From Pseudomonadota bacterium (GTDB lineage: Bacteria; Pseudomonadota; Gammaproteobacteria; Burkholderiales; Rhodocyclaceae): a DNA stretch of 64,000 nt. Below are positions 1 through 7,890 of this stretch, piece after piece. Every line of letters begins with the position of its first letter. The stretch's first letter is position 1. The translations under genes and the position numbers were made by a program. The notes beneath the pieces are model-generated. The model made no database searches. It was not told the origin of the DNA and worked only from the letters and a program-made list of their open reading frames with translations. The DNA lies in the NCBI GenBank assembly GCA_008501585.1, contig QQUN01000035.1:1-64000 (forward strand). The letters are read 5' to 3'.

Positions 1-1
1 G

Positions 2-694
2 AACCCGGCGTCAGCGGCTGCGGCGCCGAGTCGGCCCCCGGCGGTGGTGCCCACGCCCGCGCCGGCGGTGGAGTCGCCCGCACGGGCCGTCGAGCCCGAA
101 CCCGTTACCCCACGCCCCGCCGCGGCGCCAGCGCCCGCCGCAGCGCCTGCGCCGACCCCCGCCGCACGCGGCGATGTGCCGCCGTGGGAGGAGTTGCCAG
201 AGGAGGCGCACGCGCGTTCGGCCGATGCGGGGCCGTCCGGCCCGCCCGCAGACGAACCGGCCGCCGAGCCGACGCCGGTCGCGCCACGCGCCGCCAGCGC
301 CGTGCCGTCGGGCGATATCGACTGGCATGGCCTGATCGTCGAGCTGGGCCTGAAGGGGCTGGTCCGTGAACTGGCCCAGCACTGCGAGTGGCTGGGGATG
401 GCGGAGGGTTGCATCCGCTTGCGCCTGAGCGAGGCGCACCGGCATCTGATCGCCATGAACCGGGGCAACCTTGAGCGCCTGCAGGCGGAGATCGATCGTC
501 ATTTCGACCGCCCCGTGAAGCTCGATATCGAAATCGGCGGCATCGAGGGCGAGACGCCCGCGCAGCGCGATGCCGCGACACGCCAGGCGCGCATGGCCCA
601 GGCCATCGCCTCGCTGGAACAGGATCCTTTTGTTCAGGAAATGATCGAGCGTTTCGACGCCACCTTGCAGGAAGCGTCGGTACGCCCCTTGTGA
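2..694 (+). CDS. dnaX: DNA polymerase III subunit gamma/tau, C-terminal part
   Basis: The open frame enters from the window edge, so the 5' end is missing; about 230 residues are visible. They begin with a long Ala/Pro-rich linker (roughly the first 100 residues) and end in a folded C-terminal domain with the pattern [20 protein letters not shown], as in the tau-specific region that contacts the polymerase core and DnaB in the replisome. The clamp-loader ATPase domain must lie upstream of the window. The call rests on this tail and above all on the gene order dnaX-ybaB-recR, which is conserved across proteobacteria. No ribosomal-frameshift signal for gamma can be judged because that region is not included. 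Confidence 0.85.
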   Translation, partial: NPASAAAAPSRPPAVVPTPAPAVESPARAVEPEPVTPRPAAAPAPAAAPAPTPAARGDVPPWEELPEEAHARSADAGPSGPPADEPAAEPTPVAPRAASAVPSGDIDWHGLIVELGLKGLVRELAQHCEWLGMAEGCIRLRLSEAHRHLIAMNRGNLERLQAEIDRHFDRPVKLDIEIGGIEGETPAQRDAATRQARMAQAIASLEQDPFVQEMIERFDATLQEASVRPL

Positions 695-722
695 CACACC
701 GGATTGCACTGGAGAAAGCACC

Positions 723-1046
723 ATGATGAAGGGCGGTATTGCGGGCCTGATGAAACAGGCCCAGAAGATGCAGGAAAACATGCAGAAGGCGCAGGAAGAG
801 CTGGCGGCCATCGAGGTTGAAGGCCAGGCCGGCGCCGGCATGGTCAAGGTGACCATGACCTGCAAGCACGATGTGCGTCGTGTGCAGATCGATGAATCGG
901 TGATGGACGATCGCGAAATGCTCGAGGACCTGCTGGCCGCGGCGGTCAACGACGCCGTGCGTCGCGTGGAGACCACCACCCAGGAAAAGATGGCCGGTTT
1001 CTCTGCCGGACTGAACCTGCCGCCCGGCTTCAAGATGCCGTTCTGA
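723..1046 (+). CDS. ybaB: YbaB/EbfC family nucleoid-associated protein
   Basis: This 107-residue protein matches the YbaB/EbfC family in length and pattern: a helical N-terminus rich in K, Q, M and E ([20 protein letters not shown]), then the conserved [14 protein letters not shown] strand and the PPGFKMPF tail. Family members are dimeric DNA-binding proteins that coat the nucleoid. It lies 28 bases after dnaX and 81 bases before recR, its usual place. A GGAGAAA site precedes two consecutive ATG codons; the first is taken as the start. Its link to RecR-dependent repair is inferred from conserved gene order, not shown here. Confidence 0.95.
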   Translation: MMKGGIAGLMKQAQKMQENMQKAQEELAAIEVEGQAGAGMVKVTMTCKHDVRRVQIDESVMDDREMLEDLLAAAVNDAVRRVETTTQEKMAGFSAGLNLPPGFKMPF

Positions 1047-1127
1047 TGCGGTGATTCGTGATGGGGTGATTGGCCATGGGGCGCGTGCCTCCGCCAATTG
1101 CCGATGACGAATGCCCTGTGACCGCCC

Positions 1128-1721
1128 ATGACCCCGTCCCCGCTCGACGCCCTCATCGAAGCGCTGCGCTGCCTGCCCGGCGTCGGCCCGAAGTCGGCCC
1201 AGCGCATGGCCTACCACTTGCTGCAACGCGACCAGCGCGGTGCGGCACGGCTGGCGGGCGCCCTGGGCAAGGCGCTGGAGGTGTTGCGCCATTGCGCGCG
1301 CTGCAACACCTTTACCGAAGATGAAATCTGCCCGCGTTGCACCAACCCGCAGCGCGACCGGCGCCTGCTGTGCGTGGTGGAAATGCCGTCGGACCTGGCG
1401 ATGATGGAGCAGACGCATGCCTTCAAGGGCATGTACTACGTGCTCATGGGGCGCATGTCGCCACTCGACGGCATCGGCCCGCGTGAGCTCAAGCTCGAGA
1501 AGCTGGTCGAGCGCGCGACCGATGGCGAGGTCGAGGAGGTGATCCTGGCCACCAATTTCACCAACGAGGGCGAGGTGACGGCACACACGGTGGGCGAGTT
1601 GATGCGCGCGCGGGGGCTCAAGGTCAGCCGGATTGCGCGGGGCGTGCCGGTGGGCGGCGAACTGGAGCATACCGATATCGGCACCATTGCCCAGGCGTTG
1701 ATCGAACGCCGTTCGGTCTGA
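1128..1721 (+). CDS. recR: Recombination mediator RecR
   Basis: RecR works with RecF and RecO to load RecA at single-strand gaps. The 197-residue protein has the normal family length and domain order: an N-terminal helix-hairpin-helix ([17 protein letters not shown], about residues 16-32), a four-cysteine zinc motif (Cys56, Cys59, Cys68, Cys71), a Toprim domain from about residue 80, and the C-terminal [13 protein letters not shown] motif. It is the last gene of the dnaX-ybaB-recR group. The start is the ATG giving [13 protein letters not shown], which aligns with usual RecR N-termini; a longer upstream frame in another phase is spurious. Confidence 0.97.
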   Translation: MTPSPLDALIEALRCLPGVGPKSAQRMAYHLLQRDQRGAARLAGALGKALEVLRHCARCNTFTEDEICPRCTNPQRDRRLLCVVEMPSDLAMMEQTHAFKGMYYVLMGRMSPLDGIGPRELKLEKLVERATDGEVEEVILATNFTNEGEVTAHTVGELMRARGLKVSRIARGVPVGGELEHTDIGTIAQALIERRSV

Positions 1722-1764
1722 GCGCGGCGCGGTGGCGGAGCAAACCGGCAACTCGGAGCCGCAG

Positions 1765-2958
1765 ATGAGTGACAAGCCGCTGCACGGCGTGACGGTGATC
1801 GAGTTCGGCACGCTGATTGCCGGCCCGTTCTGCACGCGCATCCTGGCCGAATTTGGCGCCCAGGTCATCAAGATCGAAGCGCCGGGTAGCGGCGACCCGC
1901 TGCGCAAGTGGCGCAAGCTGCACGGCGATACCTCGCTGTGGTGGTATGTCCAGGCGCGCAACAAGCAGTCGGTGACGCTGAACCTGAAATCGCCCGAGGG
2001 CGTCGACATCGCCCGGCGCCTGGTCGCCGATGCCGACATCGTGGTGGAGAATTTCCGCCCCGGCGTGATGGAAAAGCTCGGGCTGGGCTGGGAGGAGCTG
2101 CGTGCCGACAACCCCGGCCTGGTCATGGTGCGGCTGTCGGGCTTTGGCCAGACCGGGCCGTACCGCGACCAGCCGGGCTTTGGCGCCATCGGCGAGTCGA
2201 TGGGCGGCTTGCGCTACATCACCGGCGACCCGGAGCTGCCGCCGGTCAAGACCGGCATCTCGATCGGCGATTCAATCGCCGCCTTGTGGGCGGCGCTGGG
2301 GGCGCTGATGGCCTTGCGCCATCGCGAGGTGGCGGGTGGGCCGGGGCAGGTGGTGGATGTGGCCTTGTACGAGGCCGTGTTCGCCATGATGGAGAGCATG
2401 GTGCCGGAGTTTGATCACTACGGTTTCATCCGCGAGCGCACCGGCAATGTCATGCCCGGCATCACCCCTTCCAACACGCACACCGCCCGCGACGGCAAGC
2501 ACATCATCGTCGGTGGCAATGGCGATGCCATCTTCAAGCGCCTGATGGTGGCCGTGGGCCGCACCGATCTGGCCGAGGATCCGTCGCTTGCCGACAATGC
2601 CGGTCGCGATGCCCGGGCGGCGGAAATCTATGGCGTGATCGACGACTGGGTCGGCCGTCATGACGGGCAGTTCGTGCTCGAGACGCTCAAGGCCGCCGAT
2701 GTGCCGGTGTCCAACATCTATTCGGTGGCCGACATGTTCGCCGATCCGCAGTACCTCGCGCGGCAGATGATCGAGCGGGTGGGGCTGCCCGACGGCCAGT
2801 CGCTGGCCGTGCCCTCGGTGATTCCCAAGCTCACCGCCACACCGGGTGCGACCGCCTGGGTCGGGCCGGCACTCGGCGAACACACCGACCGCGTGCTCGA
2901 GCGGCTGGGCTTCGATCCACACGCCATTGCGCGCCTGCGGGACGCCGGCGTGGTGTGA
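1765..2958 (+). CDS. CaiB/BaiF (class III) CoA-transferase
   Basis: This family moves CoA between acyl-CoA thioesters and free acids in the cytoplasm through a covalent aspartyl intermediate. The 397-residue protein is of typical length. It has the N-terminal signature VTVIEFGTLIAGPFC, the central VENFRPGVMEKLG motif and VMVRLSGFGQTGPYRDQPG, and the catalytic aspartate falls at residue 169 in VKTGISIGDSI, the same number as in formyl-CoA transferase. I chose the ATG at 1765 because GGAG lies six bases upstream; a GTG at 1732 would add 11 residues. The substrate cannot be read from the sequence: formyl-, succinyl-, mesaconyl- and carnitine-type enzymes share these motifs. It lies alone between recR and petA. 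Confidence 0.9.
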   Translation: MSDKPLHGVTVIEFGTLIAGPFCTRILAEFGAQVIKIEAPGSGDPLRKWRKLHGDTSLWWYVQARNKQSVTLNLKSPEGVDIARRLVADADIVVENFRPGVMEKLGLGWEELRADNPGLVMVRLSGFGQTGPYRDQPGFGAIGESMGGLRYITGDPELPPVKTGISIGDSIAALWAALGALMALRHREVAGGPGQVVDVALYEAVFAMMESMVPEFDHYGFIRERTGNVMPGITPSNTHTARDGKHIIVGGNGDAIFKRLMVAVGRTDLAEDPSLADNAGRDARAAEIYGVIDDWVGRHDGQFVLETLKAADVPVSNIYSVADMFADPQYLARQMIERVGLPDGQSLAVPSVIPKLTATPGATAWVGPALGEHTDRVLERLGFDPHAIARLRDAGVV

Positions 2959-3031
2959 GCGAAACGGCAGCCTGTCGCCGAAAATTAGCGGATGGTGATG
3001 CTGTTCTGCACCATTTTTACCCGGGTCTGAG

Positions 3032-3045
3032 CTGATCTGGGTCAA
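3032..3045 (+). promoter_or_regulatory. FNR/Anr-like half-palindrome upstream of petABC
   Basis: CTGATCTGGGTCAA matches the FNR/Anr consensus TTGAT-N4-ATCAA at 8 of 10 informative bases, and the two mismatches are symmetric. It lies about 85-95 bases upstream of the best -10 box of petA. Oxygen-responsive control of the bc1 complex would suit a facultative denitrifier, but an 8/10 match can arise by chance, so this is a weak candidate. Confidence 0.25.
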
Positions 3046-3104
3046 GAAAACCCTGGGGTGTGGCTTGCAACCCGTTGATTGAAAAGCGTTTCGAAAGAAC
3101 GGGG

Positions 3105-3133
3105 TTTTTCTGCGGTGCCATATTCGTTATACT
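3105..3133 (+). promoter_or_regulatory. Candidate sigma-70 promoter of petABC
   Basis: A good -10 hexamer, TATACT, lies at 3128-3133 with a T-rich, weak -35 (TTTTTC at 3105-3110) at 17-bp spacing. Transcription would start near 3140, leaving a T-rich leader of about 45 bases before petA. It lies in the 229-bp gap after the CoA-transferase, the only sizeable untranslated gap before the petABC-sspAB series. Confidence 0.4.
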
Positions 3134-3187
3134 TTCGCGGTTTTTTGTATCTAGAATTTTTGCTTCCTTTTTGCGGGGAAATGGCTC

Positions 3188-3781
3188 ATGAGCGTTGATG
3201 AAAAGATGGACAGTGGCCGTCGGCAGTTGTTGCTGGCCACGTCGGTCGCAGGTGGCGCGGCGGCGGCGGCAACAGCCGTACCGTTCGTCGCCAGCCTGAC
3301 ACCGTCGGAGCGCGCCAAGGCAGCGGGTGCGCCGGTCGAGGCCGATGTCAGCAAGCTTGCGCCGGGCGAGATGATGACGGTCGAGTGGCAGGGCAAGCCG
3401 GTGTGGATTCTGCGCCGCACCGAAGAAATGCTGGCCACGCTGGACAAGCTGGACGACCAGCTGGCCGATCCGGCGTCGGAAAAATCGGTTCAGCCCGAGT
3501 ACGCCAAGAACAAGGCGCGTTCGATCAAGCCCGAGTTCCTGGTGACCATCGGCATCTGTACGCACCTGGGCTGTTCGCCGTCCCAGAAGTTCAAGATCGG
3601 TGCCGCCAGTGGTCTGGGCGATGAGTGGCCGGGCGGCTTCCTGTGCCCCTGCCACGGTTCGACCTTCGACCTGGCCGCGCGGGTGTATGCCGGCAAGCCG
3701 GCCCCGACGAACCTGGACATTCCGCCGCACAAGTACCTGGCGGACACCAAGATCCTGATTGGCGAAGATGGGACGGCATAA
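3188..3781 (+). CDS. petA: Ubiquinol-cytochrome c reductase, Rieske iron-sulfur subunit
   Basis: This subunit takes the first electron from ubiquinol in the cytochrome bc1 complex and passes it to cytochrome c1 on the periplasmic side. The 197-residue protein begins with a twin-arginine-like region (Arg11-Arg12) and an alanine-rich membrane anchor (residues 14-36). The 2Fe-2S ligand boxes are intact: Cys124-Thr-His126-Leu-Gly-Cys129 and Cys153-Pro-Cys155-His156-Gly-Ser. The ending fits the proteobacterial UCR_Fe-S subunit. It is the first gene of petABC; petB starts four bases after its stop codon. Confidence 0.97.
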   Translation: MSVDEKMDSGRRQLLLATSVAGGAAAAATAVPFVASLTPSERAKAAGAPVEADVSKLAPGEMMTVEWQGKPVWILRRTEEMLATLDKLDDQLADPASEKSVQPEYAKNKARSIKPEFLVTIGICTHLGCSPSQKFKIGAASGLGDEWPGGFLCPCHGSTFDLAARVYAGKPAPTNLDIPPHKYLADTKILIGEDGTA

Positions 3782-3784
3782 GTC

Positions 3785-5056
3785 ATGACCACAAAATCTC
3801 AAGCCCTGCTCAACTGGGTCGATGAGCGTTTCCCGCTGACGTCGACCTGGAAGGCGCATCTGTCCGAGTACTATGCGCCCAAGAACTTCAACTTCTGGTA
3901 CTTCTTCGGCTCGCTGGCCCTGCTGGTGCTGGTGATCCAGATCGTGACCGGCATCTTCCTGGTCATGCACTACAAGCCCGATGCCTCGCTGAACGCCTCC
4001 GGTGTGCCGGTGGCCTTCGCGGCGGTCGAGTACATCATGCGTGATGTGCCGGGTGGCTGGCTGATCCGCTACATGCACTCCACCGGCGCCTCGGCGTTCT
4101 TCGTGGTGGTGTACCTGCACATGTTCCGTGGCCTGCTCTACGGTTCCTACCGCAAGCCGCGCGAACTGATCTGGCTGTTTGGCGTGGGTATCTTCCTCGC
4201 GCTGATGGCCGAAGCCTTCATGGGCTATCTGCTGCCCTGGGGCCAGATGTCGTTCTGGGGCGCCCAGGTGATCGTGAACCTGTTCTCGGCCATCCCCGTG
4301 ATCGGCCCGGACCTGGCGCTGGTCATCCGTGGCGACTTCGTCGTCTCGGACGCGACCCTGAACCGCTTCTTCTCCTTCCATGTCATCGCCGTGCCGCTGG
4401 TGCTGATCGGCCTGGTGCTGGCTCACATCGTGGCCCTGCACGAAGTCGGCTCGAACAACCCGGACGGGGTGGAAATCAAGAAGAAGAAGGACGCCAACGG
4501 CGTGCCGCTCGACGGCATCCCCTTCCACCCGTACTACACGGTGAAGGACATCGTCGGCGTGGTCGGCTTCCTGATCGTGTTCTCGGCGGTGATGTTCTTC
4601 GCCCCCGAGGGCGGCGGTTACTTCCTCGAGTACAACAACTTCCTGCCGGCCGACCCGCTGGTCACCCCGCCGCACATTGCGCCGGTGTGGTACTTCACCC
4701 CGTTCTACTCGCTGCTGCGCGCCGTGACCTACCCGCTGTTCGGTCTCGACGCCAAGTTCTGGGGCGTGATTGCGATGGGTGCCGGTGTGGTGATCTTCGC
4801 CTTCCTGCCCTGGCTCGACCGCAGCCCGGTCAAGTCGATCCGCTACAAAGGCCCGATCTTCAAGACCGCCCTGGTGCTCTTCGTGATCATCTTCTTCGTG
4901 CTTGGCTATCTGGGTGTCCAGCCGCCTGACAACGGTGGCATCAAGGACCGTACGACGCAGATCTGCTCGGTGCTGTACTTCGCGTTCTTCCTGCTGATGC
5001 CCTGGTACAGCAAGTTGGATAAATGCAAACCCGAACCGGAAAGGGTGACCTCCTGA
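3785..5056 (+). CDS. petB: Cytochrome b subunit of the bc1 complex
   Basis: This is the integral membrane subunit carrying both b-type hemes and the two quinone sites. At 423 residues it is a full-length bacterial cytochrome b with fused N- and C-terminal halves. Visible landmarks are the paired heme histidines in RYMHSTGASAFFVVVYLHMF and in FFSFHVIAVP...LAHIVALHEVGSNNP, the loop GYLLPWGQMSFWGAQV, and a PEWY-equivalent written PVWYFTPFYSLLRA. It overlaps petC by one base (TGATG), indicating translational coupling. The last 35 residues are hydrophilic after a final hydrophobic segment. Confidence 0.97.
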   Translation: MTTKSQALLNWVDERFPLTSTWKAHLSEYYAPKNFNFWYFFGSLALLVLVIQIVTGIFLVMHYKPDASLNASGVPVAFAAVEYIMRDVPGGWLIRYMHSTGASAFFVVVYLHMFRGLLYGSYRKPRELIWLFGVGIFLALMAEAFMGYLLPWGQMSFWGAQVIVNLFSAIPVIGPDLALVIRGDFVVSDATLNRFFSFHVIAVPLVLIGLVLAHIVALHEVGSNNPDGVEIKKKKDANGVPLDGIPFHPYYTVKDIVGVVGFLIVFSAVMFFAPEGGGYFLEYNNFLPADPLVTPPHIAPVWYFTPFYSLLRAVTYPLFGLDAKFWGVIAMGAGVVIFAFLPWLDRSPVKSIRYKGPIFKTALVLFVIIFFVLGYLGVQPPDNGGIKDRTTQICSVLYFAFFLLMPWYSKLDKCKPEPERVTS

Positions 5057-5823
5057 TGAAAACGCGTGCAATGAAATTCGTGAAGCGCCTGTTTGCGGCC
5101 GCTCTGTTTGCGCCGGTCGTGGCGATGGCCGCGGGTGCCGCGCTGCATCTGGACAAGGCACCGGTGAGTACCGATCCGGCGGCCCTGCAGAACGGCGCCA
5201 AGGTGTTCATCAATTACTGCCTGAACTGCCACAGCGCCAGCTTCGTGCGATACAACCGTCTGAAAGACATCGGTTTGTCCGAGGATCTGATCAAGGACAA
5301 TCTGCTGTTCACCGCCGACAAGATCGGCGAGCAGATGAAGATCGCCATGACGCGCGACAACGGCAAGGCCTGGTTCGGCGCAGCACCGCCCGACCTGACG
5401 CTGGTGGCGCGTGCCCGCTCGTCGGAGTTCGGCAGCGGCGCCGACTGGTTGTACACCTACCTGCGCCAGTTCTACCGTGACCCGAACCGGCCCACCGGCT
5501 GGAACAACAAGGTCTTCGAGAACGTCGGCATGCCCCATGTGCTGTGGGAACTGCAGGGCGACATGGTGGGCCACGTCGAGGAAAAGGACGATGGTCACGG
5601 CGGCAAGATCAAGGAAGTGTCGCTTGAACTCGTCAAGCCGGGTGTCCAGACGACCGAAGAGTACGACAAGACCGTTGCCGATCTCGTCTCCTTCCTGGTC
5701 TGGATGGGTGAGCCGATGGCCGAGAAGCGCAAGAGCATCGGCGTGATCGTGCTGATTTTCCTGGCCGGTCTGTTCGTCCTGAGCTACGCGCTCAAGAAGA
5801 ACTACTGGAAAGATATTCACTGA
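5056..5823 (+). CDS. petC: Cytochrome c1
   Basis: Cytochrome c1 accepts electrons from the Rieske centre and delivers them to soluble cytochrome c. The 255-residue precursor has a Lys/Arg-rich N-terminus and a hydrophobic signal segment ending near MAAGA, a single heme c site Cys55-Leu-Asn-Cys58-His59, a likely methionine ligand in ENVGMPHVLW, and a C-terminal transmembrane anchor (SIGVIVLIFLAGLFVLSYAL). The start is the ATG overlapping the petB stop; a longer start 33 bases upstream would lie inside petB. sspA follows after two hairpins. Confidence 0.96.
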   Translation: MKTRAMKFVKRLFAAALFAPVVAMAAGAALHLDKAPVSTDPAALQNGAKVFINYCLNCHSASFVRYNRLKDIGLSEDLIKDNLLFTADKIGEQMKIAMTRDNGKAWFGAAPPDLTLVARARSSEFGSGADWLYTYLRQFYRDPNRPTGWNNKVFENVGMPHVLWELQGDMVGHVEEKDDGHGGKIKEVSLELVKPGVQTTEEYDKTVADLVSFLVWMGEPMAEKRKSIGVIVLIFLAGLFVLSYALKKNYWKDIH

Positions 5824-5887
5824 TCGGCGGGCCGCCGCCGGCGGCCTCCGATGATCATTGGCGCCGTATGCCTCTGGGCATGCGGCG
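5823..5887 (+). other. Two tandem hairpins between petC and sspA
   Basis: The first hairpin (5823-5852) pairs ATCGG-c-GGGCCGCC with GGCGGCCTCCGAT, with a small bulge. The second (5862-5887) has an 11-bp stem with one wobble pair (CGCCGTATGCC / GGCATGCGGCG) around a TCTG loop. Neither is followed by a T-run, so they look more like mRNA processing or stability elements, or weak attenuators, in the petC-sspA spacer than a classic terminator. Confidence 0.5.
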
Positions 5888-5914
5888 TTCAGCATTCATG
5901 GAGCTGTTACTGTC

Positions 5915-6511
5915 ATGATGAATCTGTATTCCGGTACGACGGACCCGTTCAGCCACCGCTGCCGGATCGTGCTCTTTGAAAAAGGCATGGATTTTCAGGT
6001 GATCGACGTCGATCTCGACCACAAGCCTGAAGACATCGCCGTGATCAACCCCTACAACCGCGTGCCGGTGCTGGTCGATCGCGACCTCGTGCTGCACGAG
6101 GCCAACATCATCAACGAGTACATCGACGAGCGCTTCCCGCATCCGCAGCTGATGCCGCCCGACCCGATCATGCGTGCCCGTGCCCGTCAGTTCCTGCACA
6201 CCTTCGAGCAGGAGCTGTTCGCCGGCATCGACCTGCTGGAGAAGAACCAGAAGGGCGCCGACAAGGTGCGCGCCCAGGTGCGCGAACAGCTGACCCAGCT
6301 GGCACCGATGTTCGCCAACCAGAAGTTCATGCTCGGCGATGACTTCTCGATGCTCGACGTGGCGGTTGCCCCCTTGCTGTGGCGTCTTGAGCACTACGGC
6401 ATCGACCTGCCCAAGGCCGCCGCGCCGCTCATGAAGTACGCCGAACGGGTGTTCAGCCGTCAGGGCTTCATCGATTCGCTGACGCCGTCCGAAAAGGTCA
6501 TGCGTCGTTGA
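5915..6511 (+). CDS. sspA: Stringent starvation protein A (GST-fold)
   Basis: SspA is a glutathione-transferase-fold protein that binds RNA polymerase and alters transcription in stationary phase or stress. The 198-residue product has the thioredoxin-like N-terminal half (LYSGTTDPFSHRCRIVLFEKG, spanning the motif where true GSTs have a catalytic residue), the NRVPVLVDRDLVLHEANIIN segment and a helical C-terminal half with MLGDDFSMLDVAVAPLLWRL. The start was placed at the first ATG of an ATGATG pair; an upstream in-frame ATG at 5858 would translate the second hairpin and is unlikely. The order petABC-sspA-sspB is typical of betaproteobacteria. Confidence 0.93.
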   Translation: MMNLYSGTTDPFSHRCRIVLFEKGMDFQVIDVDLDHKPEDIAVINPYNRVPVLVDRDLVLHEANIINEYIDERFPHPQLMPPDPIMRARARQFLHTFEQELFAGIDLLEKNQKGADKVRAQVREQLTQLAPMFANQKFMLGDDFSMLDVAVAPLLWRLEHYGIDLPKAAAPLMKYAERVFSRQGFIDSLTPSEKVMRR

Positions 6512-6568
6512 TTCATGCCCCCGGGGCCGGCCTGGCGGCCGCCCCGGGCGTGTGTTGCAGGAAGTCTT

Positions 6569-7000
6569 ATGTCTGAAGTCTCCACCAAGCCTTACCTGAT
6601 TCGCGCCATCCATGCCTGGTGCACGGACCAGGGCTATACGCCCTATCTCGCTGCCGTGGCGGACGAGCATGTGCGTATCCCGCCCGGGACCGCACGGGAA
6701 GGCCAGATCGTGCTGGATGTCAGTTTCGACGCCACGCACCAGCTGGACATGGGCAACGACATGATCCAGTTCCAGGCGCGTTTTGGCGGTGTGGCGCAGT
6801 GGGTGCGGATCCCCGTTGCCAATGTGCTGGCGGTGTATGCCCAGGAAAACGGTCACGGCATGGCATTCGAGCCCGAAGTCTTCGAGGGCGCGGATACCGA
6901 ACAGCCCGAGGGCGCGTCCGAGGATCCGGATGAACCGCCACCGTCGTCGGGCGGCGACAAACCGGCCGCCGGCCGCAGCCACCTCAAGATCATCAAGTAA
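6569..7000 (+). CDS. sspB: ClpXP protease specificity-enhancing factor SspB
   Basis: SspB tethers ssrA-tagged proteins to ClpXP. The 143-residue protein has the folded substrate-binding domain first (YLIRAIHAWCTDQGYTPYLA, then QIVLDVSFDATHQLDMGNDM), an acidic, proline-rich flexible linker (about residues 105-132) and a C-terminal SHLKIIK tail equivalent to the RVVK ClpX-docking motif of E. coli SspB. The ATG at 6569 has GGAAG five bases upstream; the longer in-frame start at 6515 would add a proline-rich stretch with no family counterpart. A GCCGGC inverted repeat follows the stop but without a T-run. Confidence 0.95.
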   Translation: MSEVSTKPYLIRAIHAWCTDQGYTPYLAAVADEHVRIPPGTAREGQIVLDVSFDATHQLDMGNDMIQFQARFGGVAQWVRIPVANVLAVYAQENGHGMAFEPEVFEGADTEQPEGASEDPDEPPPSSGGDKPAAGRSHLKIIK

Positions 7001-7189
7001 GCCGGCCCGCGCTTGCGCCGGCGACCGTCAATCGGTCCGCCGTGCAAGATTGATGTGCGTCACGCCACGGCCGTCATGCCTCCGTTATATGTCGAGGTGT
7101 GTCCCGCGTCGATTCGCCGGCCTGCCGCCGGCGTGATCGGCGATCGACCGTGAGCACGCCCCAGGCCAGGACCCGCCAAGGAGAGCACG

Positions 7190-7642
7190 ATGGCAATCAT
7201 GCAGTGGTCGGAAGACCTTGAACTCGGGCTCGGCCCGATGGATGACACGCACCGCGAGTTCGTCGCTTGCTATAACGCGATGGTCGCGGCGGACGACGCG
7301 GATTTTCTCGACCGGCTCGACGCCTTCGTGGCGCATACCGTGGCCCACTTCGACCAGGAAAACGCCTGGATGGAGAAGGTGAATTTTCCCGGTTGCCACC
7401 GTGCCGAGCACGACCGGGTGCTCACCGTGGTCAACGATGTGCGCAAGCGCGTCGCCAACGGCGACCTGGCGCTCGGCCGCCGACTGGCCGACGAGTTGCC
7501 GGCCTGGTTCGAGACCCACGCCACCGGCATGGATGCCGCACTGGCCTTCCATCTGCAGACGCTGGGGTTCAACTTCGAGACCGGCGAAATCGGTAACCCC
7601 GAGGCGCTGGCGGATGTCAGTTGCAGCACGGCGAGCACGTAG
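7190..7642 (+). CDS. Bacteriohemerythrin
   Basis: This is a non-heme di-iron protein that binds oxygen reversibly, probably for oxygen storage, delivery or sensing in the cytoplasm. All seven expected iron ligands are visible in the 150-residue protein: His21 (DTHREF), His53 and Glu57 (HFDQE), His70 and His74 (CHRAEH), His110 and Asp115 (THATGMD). No signalling domain is attached, so it is a stand-alone single-domain form. AAGGAGAG precedes the ATG at good spacing. The gene is monocistronic between sspB and the convergent dadA. Confidence 0.93.
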   Translation: MAIMQWSEDLELGLGPMDDTHREFVACYNAMVAADDADFLDRLDAFVAHTVAHFDQENAWMEKVNFPGCHRAEHDRVLTVVNDVRKRVANGDLALGRRLADELPAWFETHATGMDAALAFHLQTLGFNFETGEIGNPEALADVSCSTAST

Positions 7643-7730
7643 CCTGGCCCACGGCCGCAGGCCCGACGCCGGGGTGTTGTATCCGGATGGTCGTGCGGAT
7701 CCCGGGGGCGCTGCGCTCGCCCGTGCTACG
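7638..7730. repeat. Decayed intergenic palindromic repeat
   Basis: The spacer after the hemerythrin gene is bounded by CGTAGC (7638-7643, overlapping the stop codon) and its complement GCTACG (7725-7730). Inside lie GCCTGGCC/GGCC-g-CAGGC pairing and a CCCGGGGGCGCTGCGCTCGC stretch. This resembles the GTAGCCCGGG...CCCGGGCTAC intergenic repeats common in beta- and gammaproteobacteria, but it is degraded. The rest of the spacer up to dadA (7731-7890) shows nothing recognisable. Confidence 0.35.
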
Positions 7731-7890
7731 GGGCTGTGCCCAGCCGGATGCCTTCTCGGCGCTGTTTGACGCGTTTCTGCCGCCCAGACGCCTGGGTCGA
7801 TGTCGCGGCCAATCCGTCGCACCCTCGTTCGCGCGGCATGCTACGAGAACGCATCGACCCCATGAGGCGGCCCGGTAGCGGCACGTCGGC

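Noticed and set aside
3017-5161. 714-codon minus-strand open frame across petA and petB
   Set aside because: Antisense shadow of certain petAB genes, with His/Glu/Gln-rich low-complexity translation.
7731-7890. Small gene between the hemerythrin and dadA genes
   Set aside because: The short open frames have no ribosome site or family pattern and overlap repeat-like DNA.
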